Origin: Nitrosospira multiformis
GTDB taxonomy: Bacteria; Pseudomonadota; Gammaproteobacteria; Burkholderiales; Nitrosomonadaceae
DNA length: 64,000 bases
Direction of reading: 5' to 3'
Assembly: GCF_900111585.1 (NCBI RefSeq)
Contig: NZ_FOHI01000004.1
Location: 186,001 to 250,000, forward strand
Shown in pieces: positions 48,189 through 56,940 of this stretch (position 1 is the first letter of the stretch; every line of letters begins with the position of its first letter). Position numbers and translations under genes: made by a program. A model generated the notes under the pieces. It made no database searches, was not told the DNA's origin, and saw only the letters and a list, made by a program, of their open reading frames with translations.

Positions 48189-50294
48189 TCACGCCTGCCG
48201 CTGCAAAAGCACCAGTGACCGGGGTGCGACTGACAAAGTGGATCCAGCTTCGAGCCCGGGCTTATCTGCTGCATTCTCTACCCAGCCCTCGTTGGTGTCG
48301 AGTATCTTCAACCAACGTAGCCCCCAGTGGTTCGGGGGCAGAACGAAATCGATCGCCTCGAAATGCGCGTTGAAAATCAGGTAGAAGCTGTCATCCTTCA
48401 CTGGCTCCCCTCGAGCATTGGGATTCGGGAAACTGTCTCCGTTGAGAAAAATTCCCAAGCTTTGAATTCCCCCATTCCCCCATAATTCCTCGCTCGCCTG
48501 TTCTCCCATGTAATTGAACCACGCAATATCGTCTTGGCTCCCACCGTGGATGGGTTGCCCCTGAAACCACCGTCGCCGGCGGAAGACCGGGTGATCATGG
48601 CGGAAGCGAGTGAGGCGTCTGGTGAATTCCTGTAAACCGATATCCACCTTCCCCCAATCCACCCAGGAAATTTCGTTGTCCTGGCAGTACGCATTATTAT
48701 TTCCCTGCTGGGTGCGACCTGATTCATCCCCTGCGAGCAACATGGGCACACCCTGTGACAATATCAGGGTGGCCAGGAAATTGCGCTGCTGCCGGGCGCG
48801 AAGCGTAAGCACTTCCCTGTCATCCGTAGGCCCCTCGACACCGCAATTCCAGGAACGGTTGTCGTCTGTGCCATCCCTGTCGTCTTCGCCATTGGCCAGA
48901 TTGTGTTTTTCGTTGTAAGACACCAGATCACGCAGTGTGAAACCGTCGTGCGAGGTGACAAAATTGATGCTTGCAAAAGGATGACGCGAATTCCCCTCGT
49001 AAAGGTCTGAGCTTCCGGTAAAGCGGTAAGCGAATTCACTTAAAGTAGGTTCCTGAGTGCGCCAGAAATTGCGAATACAATCCCGGTACTTACCGTTCCA
49101 TTCAGACCAGCCTGATGGGAATTTCCCCACCTGATAACCGCCTTCTCCCAGGTCCCAGGGTTCCGCGATCAGCTTGACCTGATTTGTAACAGGATCCTGC
49201 TGGATAATGTTGAAAAATGCATTCAGCATTTGCACTTCATGCAGTTCGCGTGCGAGCGCGGATGCAAGATCGAAGCGGAAGCCATCGACGTGCATTTCCA
49301 GCACCCAATAGCGAAGCGAATCCATGATCAGTTGCAGCACATGTGGCTGCCTCATGTTGAGGCAGTTGCCTGTGCCTGTGTAATCCCTGTAATAACGCCG
49401 ATCCTCCATAAGCTGGTAATAATAGGCGTTGTCGATTCCCTTCAGGCATAACACTGGCCCGAGATCGTTGCCTTCCGCAGTATGGTTGTACACCACATCG
49501 AGGATAACCTCGATGTCGGCTTGATGCAGAGCCTTGACCATTTGCTTGAATTCGGCGCTCGCGGCCCCCGGACGCTTGTCCGCGGCGTAGGCGCTATGGG
49601 GAGCAAAATAGGCAATGGAGTTATAACCCCAGTAGTTGTGCAAACCCTGGTCCAGAAGATGTTTGTCCTGCACAAAGTAGTGCACTGGCAGCAGCTCGAC
49701 AGCAGTGACTCCAAGCTGTTTCAGATACTCGATGGAGGCGGAGTGTGCGAGACCCGCATAAGTGCCCCGCAGTTCAGGAGGTATGTCCGGATGTTGTGCC
49801 GTGAAGCCCTTGACGTGCAACTCATAAATGACTGTTTCGTGCCAGGGGCGCTGGAGTTGACGATCGCCGGACCAATCGAAAAACGGTTGATGAACGATGC
49901 TGCGAGGCATGAAAGGCGCGCTATCCTTATCATTCCGTGCATCGCGGTCATCGAAAAGATAGGGGAATACAGCTTCATCCCAGGTAATGTCGCTATCGAT
50001 CCCTTTTGCATATGGATCGAGCAGCAGCTTCGCGGGATTACAGCGATTGCCTTGCTCAGGGGCCCACGGCCCATGCACTCGAAAACCATAGCGCTGTCCA
50101 GGCTCTACGCCACGCAGGTAGCCGTGCCAGCAATATCCTGTCACCTCGGGCAAATCCACCCTGGTTTCACGACCGGCTTCATCGAACAGGCACAGTTCGA
50201 CGCGTTCCGCCACCTCGGAAAACAAGGAGAAATTGGTTCCCGCTCCATCGTATGTTGCACCAAGGGGATAGGGTGTGCCTGGCCAGATTTTCAT
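48189..50294 (-). CDS. glgX: glycogen debranching enzyme GlgX
   Basis: A 701-residue GH13 isoamylase-type enzyme that cuts alpha-1,6 branches of glycogen already trimmed by phosphorylase. An N-terminal carbohydrate-binding beta-sandwich (GTPYPLGATYDGAGTNFSLF) is followed by the barrel with D342 (GFRFDLASAL), E378 (LIAEPWDLGEGGYQVG) and D450 (TSHDGFTLRDLVSYNEKHN). Length and motifs are standard. The gene is convergent with the MalQ-TreY gene (41 bases apart) and diverges from the small lipoprotein gene at 50380; its promoter must lie in the 85 bases between them. It would feed linear maltodextrins to MalQ and TreY. Confidence 0.93.
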   Translation of the reverse strand: MKIWPGTPYPLGATYDGAGTNFSLFSEVAERVELCLFDEAGRETRVDLPEVTGYCWHGYLRGVEPGQRYGFRVHGPWAPEQGNRCNPAKLLLDPYAKGIDSDITWDEAVFPYLFDDRDARNDKDSAPFMPRSIVHQPFFDWSGDRQLQRPWHETVIYELHVKGFTAQHPDIPPELRGTYAGLAHSASIEYLKQLGVTAVELLPVHYFVQDKHLLDQGLHNYWGYNSIAYFAPHSAYAADKRPGAASAEFKQMVKALHQADIEVILDVVYNHTAEGNDLGPVLCLKGIDNAYYYQLMEDRRYYRDYTGTGNCLNMRQPHVLQLIMDSLRYWVLEMHVDGFRFDLASALARELHEVQMLNAFFNIIQQDPVTNQVKLIAEPWDLGEGGYQVGKFPSGWSEWNGKYRDCIRNFWRTQEPTLSEFAYRFTGSSDLYEGNSRHPFASINFVTSHDGFTLRDLVSYNEKHNLANGEDDRDGTDDNRSWNCGVEGPTDDREVLTLRARQQRNFLATLILSQGVPMLLAGDESGRTQQGNNNAYCQDNEISWVDWGKVDIGLQEFTRRLTRFRHDHPVFRRRRWFQGQPIHGGSQDDIAWFNYMGEQASEELWGNGGIQSLGIFLNGDSFPNPNARGEPVKDDSFYLIFNAHFEAIDFVLPPNHWGLRWLKILDTNEGWVENAADKPGLEAGSTLSVAPRSLVLLQRQA

Positions 50295-50379
50295 TCGGAG
50301 ACCTGCGTCAAAGTTACGGAATGCTGCTATAACTTACAGTGCTATATTATCTTAGGACCACCCAACAGAGAGATGGCAA

Positions 50380-50730
50380 ATGAAAATTCGCTTATTTTTT
50401 GTAATTCTAACAGGCCTGGCTCTCATATCCTGCGCTCACATCGACCCCCATCCCATGGATATGACAAGCGCTATTCGGAACGCAAAAACCAGTAAAGATC
50501 ATTATGCCCTGGCTCGACACTATCAGGCTGCAGCGGAAACCATGCAGGCGAGGGCAGATGAACAGAAAAGGTGTCTGACCGAATATCGGAAGCACGGATA
50601 TTACTATGGCAGGAAAACCATTGATGTGAAAGAGCATGCTCAGGCACTCGCTCACATCTATGAGGAAGCTGCGGAGGAAAACAGGAGGATGGCGGAGTCT
50701 CACCGTCAGATGGCGGAGGAAGCGAAGTAG
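50380..50730 (+). CDS. lipoprotein, paralogue of the one at 27695-28138
   Basis: A 116-residue lipoprotein with signal MKIRLFFVILTGLALISC (lipobox LISC) behind AGAGAG. The mature part reads TSKDHYALARHYQAAAETMQ, ARADEQKRCLTEYRKHGYYY and GRK, then a helical Glu/Ala/Arg tail. The blocks DHYAL, ARA-x-EQ and YGR are shared with the lipoprotein at 27695-28138, which has the same overall layout. It has one extra Cys (KRCLTEY). Divergent from glgX with 85 bases between; no function is known to me. Confidence 0.75.
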   Translation: MKIRLFFVILTGLALISCAHIDPHPMDMTSAIRNAKTSKDHYALARHYQAAAETMQARADEQKRCLTEYRKHGYYYGRKTIDVKEHAQALAHIYEEAAEENRRMAESHRQMAEEAK

Positions 50731-50791
50731 TAGAAGCGGCAGTAACTGGAGGGCATGGTGCCACAATTTTTTATCACTCCCGGGAATTCTT

Positions 50792-51016
50792 TTGACGAAT
50801 ACCGCACTTCTTCTGGAATCGGAACTGACGTGCCCTTACTGTAAGTACGTCAAGCGAGAGATCATGCCAGTTGACGCATGTCAGTTTTATTATGAATGCG
50901 AAGACTGCAAGGCGCTGTTGCGGCCTCATCCGGGTGATTGCTGCGTCTTTTGTTCCTTCGGGTCCATTAAATGCCCTCCAGTTCAGATGCAGGCGTGCTG
51001 TTCATCCTCCCCTTAG
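50792..51016 (+). CDS. small Cys-rich protein of the 'GDCCVFCS' type
   Basis: About 74 residues. The only plausible in-frame start is TTG at 50792; no ATG exists in this frame near the N-terminus, and the ribosome-binding site (GGGA) is weak. The sequence has CPYCKYVKREIMPVDAC, YECEDCKALLRP, then the diagnostic HPGDCCVFCSFGSIKCPP. Nine or more Cys in CxxC pairs indicate zinc or other metal binding. Relatives with GDCCVFCSYGS are usually annotated hypothetical and often sit near metal-resistance genes. It is 60 bases after the paralogous lipoprotein gene, on the same strand. Confidence 0.65.
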   Translation: MTNTALLLESELTCPYCKYVKREIMPVDACQFYYECEDCKALLRPHPGDCCVFCSFGSIKCPPVQMQACCSSSP

Positions 51017-51196
51017 CTTGCCGAAGAACTTGCCCTGACCCTGTCGGAGGGTGAGTCCACCGCTATTATCGGTAAAATCGGTAAAGTTTTTTCAGATAAT
51101 GCCTGGAAGAGCTAAGCTGATGCTGTCCATGATTTGGAAAAGAGCTCCAAATCGGACTTCAACATCCCGAAGAAGGGACAAACAGGCAGGAAATCA

Positions 51197-52100
51197 ATGA
51201 AAGTTGCCATTTGCAGCGCTCAATCCTACGATCGCCAATTTTTACTGGTTGCCAATCGTGATGCTCATCATGAATTGGTGTTTTTCGAGTCGCACCTAAT
51301 CCCAAGAAATGCGTCGGATGGTGGCAGGTTTCCCCGTCGTGTGCGTATTCGTCAACGACATGTTGGACAACAGAGTGCTGGAAACGCTGGCGGCGGAGGG
51401 GACCGATCTCATCGCCCTGCGCTGCGCGGGCTTCAACAACGTCGATATTCAGTCAGCAAGCGCACTGGGAATTCGTGTGGTGCGGGTACCTGCCTATTCG
51501 CCGCATTCAGTCGCAGAGCATACAGTCGCGCTGATGCTGACCCTCAATCGCCGTCTTCATCAAGCCTATAATCACATCCGCAATGGGAACTTCACCTTGC
51601 AGGGACTGCTTGGCTTTGAAATGCGCAATAAAACTGTCGGTATTATCGGTACCGGCGCATTGGGACCGCGATGGCGCAGATACTGCGCGGCTTCGGTTGC
51701 CGCTTGCTGGCTTACGACCTCGCAGCAGAATTCCACATGCACTGAACTGGGAGTCGAATATGTTCCGCTGGAGACGCTCTATGGAGAGAGCGACATCATC
51801 ACGCTGCATTGTCCACTCAATCCCCAAACGCATCGGTTGATCGACGACACCGCAGTCGAGCGAATGAAACAGGGCATGATGCTCATCAACACCAGCCGTG
51901 GAGCTGTTATCGACACCCGAGCAGTGATTGTCGGATTGAAATCCTCGAGAATCGGATATCTGGGACTGGATGTGTATGAGCAGGAAGGTGACTTGTTCTT
52001 TCAGGATTTAACCGGCCAGGTGATAGAGGATGATCTTTTTGTACGTCTGCTCACGTTCCCGAATGTGTTGATAAGAGCGCGATGGATCATGTTCGAATGA
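51197..52100 (+). pseudogene. ldhA: broken D-lactate/2-hydroxyacid dehydrogenase gene (ldhA-like)
   Basis: The protein match starts at ATG 51197 (MKVAICSAQSYDRQFLLVAN, ELVFFES), shifts frame near 51310, and continues as GFPVVCVFVNDMLDNRVLET, AYSPHSVAEHTVALMLTLNR, RNKTVGIIGTGALG. It then leaves frame between about 51660 and 51745, where the shifted frame still reads MAQILRGFGCRLLAYDLAAE, and returns at ELGVEYVPLETLYG, SDIITLHCPLNPQTHRL and RIGYLGLDVYEQE. It ends at TFPNVLIRARWIMFE, lacking the last 20-30 residues with the catalytic His region (normally GHQAFFT). Three defects mean no active enzyme. The first frameshift removes the start, so the fermentation branch to D-lactate is likely closed. 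Confidence 0.85.
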
Positions 52101-52131
52101 AGTGACAGTCGAATTGCTAAGAAGCGGCTGA

Positions 52132-53172
52132 TCATGCATTCGCACTTCCTGGCTGCTCCCGATTAAAATTCGCATCCAGGACTATGCGGTAGCGCGCCTT
52201 TCCAGCAGCCAGATGCTCCATTGCTTCATTGACACTGCTCATGGGAAAACGCTCTACCTGAGACTGAATGCCGTGACGGGCGGCAAAATCCAGCATATCC
52301 GATATCATCGCAGGCCCACCGGTCGGTGACCCTGAAACGTTCTTATGTCCGCTCAGAAGCTCGAAAGCAGGGATGGGCAGGGGTTCGAGCACTGCGCCAA
52401 CGAGATGCATGCGTCCTTTCGGTTTCAGTGTCTGGAGCAGCAATGCCCAGTCAAGCGGGACATTGACGGTCACCAGCAGAAAGTCGAGCGAGCGTGCCGC
52501 CGCGCGAATTTCGCCACTCTTACGGCTGGAGAGAACACGATGGGCGCCGAGTGTACGCATTTCTTCCGCCTTTGAGGGATTGGAAGAGAAAGCCGTAACT
52601 TCGCAACCCCAGGCATTCGCAAATTGCAGGGCCAGATGACCAAGGCCGCCAATACCGACGACACCTACATGATCGGTCGGTTTTACATAGGCCGCAAGGG
52701 GCGCAAATACAGTAATCCCTCCGCAGAGTAACGGGCCTGCGGAGGAACTTTCAAGCTTCTCAGGTATGGGAATCGCCCACGCCCAGTGCGCGCGCACTTT
52801 ATCGGCAAAGCCCCCATAATGCCCGATGATTGTCGCGGTGGCTTTTGCACAAAGGTTGTGGTCGCCGGTCATGCATTCATGGCAGTGCATGCAGCTGCCG
52901 GCATTCCAGCCAACTCCTACCCGCTGCCCGATTTGCAATCCCCTTACGTGTTCTCCCATCGAGACAATCCGGCCGATGGCCTCGTGTCCGGGAATAACTG
53001 GGTACTGCGTGATACCCCAGTCGTTATTCAATATTGAGAGATCGGAATGACAAAGACCGCAATGCTCCACCGCAATTTCCACTTCCTCCGGCGCGAGAGG
53101 CCCGGCGTCATATGTGAATGGTTCGAGTTTCTGCTGGGGGCCATGCGCGGCGAATCCGAGAATCTTCGTCAT
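52132..53172 (-). CDS. zinc-dependent alcohol dehydrogenase (cinnamyl/YahK-type)
   Basis: About 346 residues from the ATG at 53172 (MTKILGFAAHGPQQKLEPF), which follows AAAGGGAAGAAAC; an in-frame start at 53262 would overlap the next gene and lacks a site. The catalytic zinc site is CGLCHSD...GHEAIGRI; the structural zinc cysteines are CMHCHECMTGDHNLC. The NADP-binding loop is GVVGIGGLGHLALQFA. It should reduce aldehydes to alcohols with NADPH. It lies 55 bases after the patatin lipoprotein gene on the same strand, so both may share a transcript. Confidence 0.9.
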   Translation of the reverse strand: MTKILGFAAHGPQQKLEPFTYDAGPLAPEEVEIAVEHCGLCHSDLSILNNDWGITQYPVIPGHEAIGRIVSMGEHVRGLQIGQRVGVGWNAGSCMHCHECMTGDHNLCAKATATIIGHYGGFADKVRAHWAWAIPIPEKLESSSAGPLLCGGITVFAPLAAYVKPTDHVGVVGIGGLGHLALQFANAWGCEVTAFSSNPSKAEEMRTLGAHRVLSSRKSGEIRAAARSLDFLLVTVNVPLDWALLLQTLKPKGRMHLVGAVLEPLPIPAFELLSGHKNVSGSPTGGPAMISDMLDFAARHGIQSQVERFPMSSVNEAMEHLAAGKARYRIVLDANFNREQPGSANA

Positions 53173-53227
53173 GTTTCTTCCCTTTCTTTTTGGGTGAGCT
53201 GCGGCGTGATCCCATGGAATTTTTCCA

Positions 53228-54688
53228 TCAGCAATGCTGTCCCGCAAGTGCGATGCAGCCATGCAACGCTTCCATCAGTCTTTTGAACTCGGGATCTTCG
53301 TTAAGTATTTGTTGCCCGACCTTCCGTAGTTTATCTACCGTTTCCCGGGGCAATTCCAGGGTGGTAGGAAGATTTTTGAACCAGTTTCGCTCGTCGGCAG
53401 CTTCGATGTATTCAAACGCCACTTCGATCGGAAAGAATTCAATCTGGTGCGGTATAGGAATATCCAACTCGCATCGCGGGCCTTTGCTGGCAGCCAACTC
53501 CTTGCAGCCGGATACCAGTCGCATCGATTCGTTGAACTCGTTTACCGTTTGCCGCAACAATTCAAGAGTATCGAATGAATAATTGCCCAACGGGACCACG
53601 GCTGCGGCAGTCAGGGTATCAACGAGCCCGGGAACCTCTGGAGTCTGATCCCGCCTAGTGGTGGGGTTTGTGCCGGCATTCACCACGATTACCACAAGTT
53701 TGTCCACTTTCTTCTGATTTATCAGGCGAAGCACACTCCAGGAATTATTTAAACTGTTGATTGCCGTGAGCGGCTCCCGCAGCCCGATATTGTCGGCTAC
53801 GCCGCCATCGGTCAAATGGATGTATTTACGCGGGTTGTGTTCAGTATCGGTATACGAAAGCCTGTTTTCCGCGCGCGCGGCCCGACGTATATTGATGCGC
53901 GACTTATGATCCCGAACGGCAAGATCCACCCATTCAGGCTGATGGTAGCCGCATTTGCCCGCATAGTTTTGAAAGGTGAGGGGTGTAAGTCCTCCCGGAT
54001 ACGCCGAGGATGCGGCTGCTGCCCGCCCCAGTGAAATTCCTGACAGGTCGGAGCATAAAAGGTCAAACTGGTCTTGGGTAAAGGGAAATTGTGTTCCCGT
54101 CGTCATATCCGTGGCATTCAGGATCACAAAAGGCCGTCGAGCCCGAGCAATTACTTCGGCATATGTGCCTGCTCCAAATACTTCCCGGTCATAAAACTCC
54201 GCCGCCAGGTCACTGCGCCCGAAGCTCGCCCCGCCGAGCTTCAATAGCCCCGCTGGAGTCAACGTCGAGTCAATCAATTCGGATTGGATGGATCTGTAGA
54301 GGAAGCGATTCGGGAATTCGTCGAAAATCCGTAATCCATACAGGGCGTAATAGGCTGCAGGAAAGCTTCCTCCGGATATCGATGAAATTACATCCACTTC
54401 ATCCAGCAGCGATATTCTCCGGTTTTCCCATTGGATTTGAGTGTCGCGGAGAGCTTCCAGCACTCCATAAGATAAAGCCGCCGCCCGGGTACCGCCTCCC
54501 GAGAAAACCAGAACGACAAACAACTTATCGCTATTGCTTCCTGCCTCCAGTTTTTCGAAACGGTAACCTGAGGAAGGGTCGTGCCTGGCCAAGGGGGGAT
54601 TTACCTGAAAGGAGCCACATCCACTCAACAATAGGGCTCCAGCAAACACAGCCATGCATGCGCCAAGTCGGATACTCATACCTACCAT
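53228..54688 (-). CDS. patatin-like phospholipase lipoprotein
   Basis: About 486 residues. The signal (MSIRLGACMAVFAGALLLSGC) has lipobox LSGC, so it is a membrane-anchored lipoprotein; the ATG at 54688 or the one at 54679 could start it. Patatin motifs are complete: oxyanion hole VFSGGGTRAAALSYGVLEAL, nucleophile Ser in SSISGGSFPAAYYALYG, and the Asp partner in LTDGGVADNIGLREP. It should cleave phospholipids or related lipids at the envelope. The gene overlaps the end of the small PEGA-like gene upstream (stop at 54682), so the two are coupled, and the alcohol dehydrogenase gene follows. Confidence 0.88.
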   Translation of the reverse strand: MVGMSIRLGACMAVFAGALLLSGCGSFQVNPPLARHDPSSGYRFEKLEAGSNSDKLFVVLVFSGGGTRAAALSYGVLEALRDTQIQWENRRISLLDEVDVISSISGGSFPAAYYALYGLRIFDEFPNRFLYRSIQSELIDSTLTPAGLLKLGGASFGRSDLAAEFYDREVFGAGTYAEVIARARRPFVILNATDMTTGTQFPFTQDQFDLLCSDLSGISLGRAAAASSAYPGGLTPLTFQNYAGKCGYHQPEWVDLAVRDHKSRINIRRAARAENRLSYTDTEHNPRKYIHLTDGGVADNIGLREPLTAINSLNNSWSVLRLINQKKVDKLVVIVVNAGTNPTTRRDQTPEVPGLVDTLTAAAVVPLGNYSFDTLELLRQTVNEFNESMRLVSGCKELAASKGPRCELDIPIPHQIEFFPIEVAFEYIEAADERNWFKNLPTTLELPRETVDKLRKVGQQILNEDPEFKRLMEALHGCIALAGQHC

Positions 54689-54915
54689 TTTTTGATAAAG
54701 GCAATTTTCATGGGAAGCAGGACAGTGGTTCCCTTAACCATGACTTCGCAAAAGATGGGGTCACAGTCTTCTGGAGGGGCTAAGGTAAATTTATGCGTGC
54801 CCGCATCCATCTGCAGGACTTCATTGGTATAGCCGGACAGATCGCCGTCGACATATACCGGCCTCCGAATTGGGTAGCTAACTATTACGAACTCCACACG
54901 ACTTATTCCTTTCAA
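54682..54915 (-). CDS. small PEGA-like domain protein
   Basis: A 77-residue protein starting MKGISRVEFVIVSYPIRRPV. The core has the PEGA-like shape RPVYVDGDLSGYTNEVLQMD followed by AGTHKFTLAPP and a final strand VMVKGTTVLLPMKIAF, as in beta-sandwich repeats of surface proteins. There is no signal peptide, so it would be cytoplasmic. Two Cys (EDCDPIFCEV) are close together. It overlaps the start of the patatin gene by seven bases and is probably translated together with it. Confidence 0.65.
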   Translation of the reverse strand: MKGISRVEFVIVSYPIRRPVYVDGDLSGYTNEVLQMDAGTHKFTLAPPEDCDPIFCEVMVKGTTVLLPMKIAFIKKW

Positions 54916-55660
54916 GTAGATTGGAGTTATGCGGAAATTCAGGCCCTCGGGAGTGCCTTTATTAACGTATCGAGGAACAGGGTATTAAAAATCTGAGAGA
55001 AGATATATTGTTTACTGTTCCATTTTCTCCCACCATTTTTTCTCATTTTCCGCATCATAGATGATACAGGGGCTTTGGTTCAGAGACTATAAGGATTAGC
55101 AGCGTTTGCCCGGGGAAGCGAAGGGAATGATGGCAAGCCGTGATTTGAGCTTGAAAGATACTTTCCTGCGAATGACTGGGGACGTGGCCGCGTTCTTGAA
55201 AACGAGTTCTGCTCCAGCACGTCCTCATGATGTTATTCTGCGAGCGGAGTTTATTGATCGCGCCAGCTTCCGCCAAATCCGGTCCTATCCTGCTTTTTCT
55301 GAATAGAAAGAGAAAGCGGCCAAGTTCTGGCCTGAATCCGGGCCATAAGCTCATCGAATCAAGTTGACGCCTTCAGGGAGGGTATCTGGAGGATGCCCAA
55401 CAGGAGTGAAGCAAAGCCATTCTTCAGTTCGGGAGGCAGAGAAAAAATCAATGCTTGCAATCTGATCAGCAAGCGTTCGTCTGCACTGAATTTTTGCTTA
55501 TGAAGGAAGAGAAGCCACGGTCTCCATAAGGCTCAACTACTGATTTAGTTAGCCAGTCAAACGAGCAGGCATGGAAGCTTGGGTTCAAAATCCTCCATGC
55601 CATGGCCGATTAAGGAATGCGCGGCAAAGGCCCGGCCCTTATCGCTAAAGCTCTGAGCGC
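54916..55660. other. gap without a supported gene
   Basis: These 745 bases lie between two genes on the minus strand. Short open frames such as 55106-55306 (+) and a frame at about 55548-55613 (+) that reads NEQAWKLGFKILHAMAD lack ribosome-binding sites and family matches. I see no tRNA, strong hairpin or intact mobile element. It may be a decayed stretch; only comparison with relatives could tell. Confidence 0.5.
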
Positions 55661-56239
55661 TTATGACCCGCGAGAAGATCTCCATTGCCTCACCCGCTTG
55701 GACTGCATGATCTTGTAGCCAAGCAAAGTCAGCAGCAGAGCGGCTATCATCGGTCCGACCGCGGCACGAAAAGTTTTTGCGTAATTGATCATTTCTACGC
55801 GCAACGGATATTCGTAGCGCACGGGAGGCACTGCTTCACCGGTTATGAAAACCGTATACTCCCCTTTGTCCAGGGCGGTTTCCCCCTTGATCACTCCATC
55901 GGGGTGATAGCTGGGCCTGACATAAGATACCGTTTCATCTTCTGTTTCATTGCTTCCTCTTACAATTCGCATTCCGATGGGAATATCCCGTAATGCGGGA
56001 TCCACCAGGTCAACCACCAGAAACGTGTTTCCTCCTTTGGGAATTTCGGTGCAGTATTGATCTGAAGGCTCATACTGCGGCTGATAGGCGCTTAAATGAA
56101 CCATGCTGCTGTCGCCAAGCCGTCGCATGCAGCTATCTTCCTCCATCGAGACTTTTCCATGAGCGGTCGCCGAACCGCTGTACAACGTTGCTACAAGGAC
56201 AAGAATCGAGGTACCGGCTTGTATCGCTTGCTTCATCAT
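55661..56239 (-). CDS. exported, membrane-anchored protein of unknown function
   Basis: A 192-residue protein with an N-terminal signal (MMKQAIQAGTSILVLVATLY, cleavage near ATA) and one C-terminal membrane helix (GPMIAALLLTLLGYKIMQS, about residues 162-180) with a basic cytoplasmic end. The periplasmic part has Cys in DSCMRRLG and QYCTEIPKGG, which could bond, and the patterns FLVVDLVDPALRDIPIGMRI, YVRPSYHPDGVIKGETALDK and GEYTVFITGE. This looks like a beta-sandwich anchored in the inner membrane. Similar proteins occur in ammonia oxidisers and methylotrophs as I remember them, without assigned role. It is transcribed divergently from the HxlR gene. Confidence 0.7.
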   Translation of the reverse strand: MMKQAIQAGTSILVLVATLYSGSATAHGKVSMEEDSCMRRLGDSSMVHLSAYQPQYEPSDQYCTEIPKGGNTFLVVDLVDPALRDIPIGMRIVRGSNETEDETVSYVRPSYHPDGVIKGETALDKGEYTVFITGEAVPPVRYEYPLRVEMINYAKTFRAAVGPMIAALLLTLLGYKIMQSKRVRQWRSSRGS

Positions 56240-56440
56240 CTACTCCTCTTGATTTGTATTTGCTTGCCGCTGCCTTTCAGCCTCATATCGTCCATCCAAA
56301 AAGCCGTAACCTTCCCTGGATGAGCTATAACGCGTTAGCCATATGAGAAATAAAGCCGTTCCGAGCTGAAAAAAATTATATTGGCAACCCCAGATAGAGT
56401 CTCAATCCTCGTATTTGGTTGCATATTGAAAGTATAATAA

Positions 56441-56854
56441 ATGAATCGTATCGGGAAAATCAAACATAATGTGAGCATGACTAAAGACCAGAACAAGCGT
56501 TCTTCCTGTCCCGTTAGCTGCGCACTGGATATATTGGGTGACAAATGGACTTTGCTTGTCATTCGCGACATACTGTTCAAGGACAAGCAGCATTTCCGGG
56601 ATTTTCTCGCTTCACCCGAAAAAATTGCATCCAATATTCTTTCAGATCGTCTGAAAAAGCTGGAGGAGTGCAATATCATTTCAAGGCAGCGCGACCCCCT
56701 TAATGCAAGAAGAGTCATTTATACGCTCACGGAAAAAGGAAAAGATTTATCCCCGGCTCTTCATGCGCTCATCCACTGGGGCGCCAAGTATGACCCCGAG
56801 AGCAATAAACAACCATGCTCCATGCAGCATACCGGCAGAATGTCCGAAACCTGA
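56441..56854 (+). CDS. HxlR-family transcriptional regulator
   Basis: A 137-residue winged-helix regulator. The HxlR signature reads SCPVSCALDILGDKWTLLVI, followed by RDILFKDKQHFRDFLASPEK, the recognition part NILSDRLKKLEECNIISRQR and the wing RVIYTLTEKGKDL. A second ATG at 56477 (MTKDQNKRSS) could be the true start; neither has a strong ribosome-binding site. HxlR regulators sense redox or aldehyde stress through conserved Cys; the two Cys in SCPVSC are candidates. Divergent orientation to the gene at 55661-56239 and a 200-base spacer suggest it may control one or both neighbours. Confidence 0.85.
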   Translation: MNRIGKIKHNVSMTKDQNKRSSCPVSCALDILGDKWTLLVIRDILFKDKQHFRDFLASPEKIASNILSDRLKKLEECNIISRQRDPLNARRVIYTLTEKGKDLSPALHALIHWGAKYDPESNKQPCSMQHTGRMSET

Positions 56855-56940
56855 CTGAAGTGGCAGCGCCGGATGTTTCCTCGAGAAAGCTTTCTCTTTC
56901 TTTCCGAAGCTTATTCAAACGCCTGTATTGAATAGATGAC

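Noticed and set aside
49482-50495. 337-residue open frame on the plus strand
   Set aside because: It covers the antisense of glgX and also runs into the lipoprotein gene; no start site or motif supports it.
54091-54783. 230-residue open frame on the plus strand
   Set aside because: It is antisense to the patatin lipoprotein gene, whose lipobox and catalytic motifs are clear.
55106-55306. 66-residue open frame on the plus strand
   Set aside because: It has no ribosome-binding site, no motif and no supportive neighbour.
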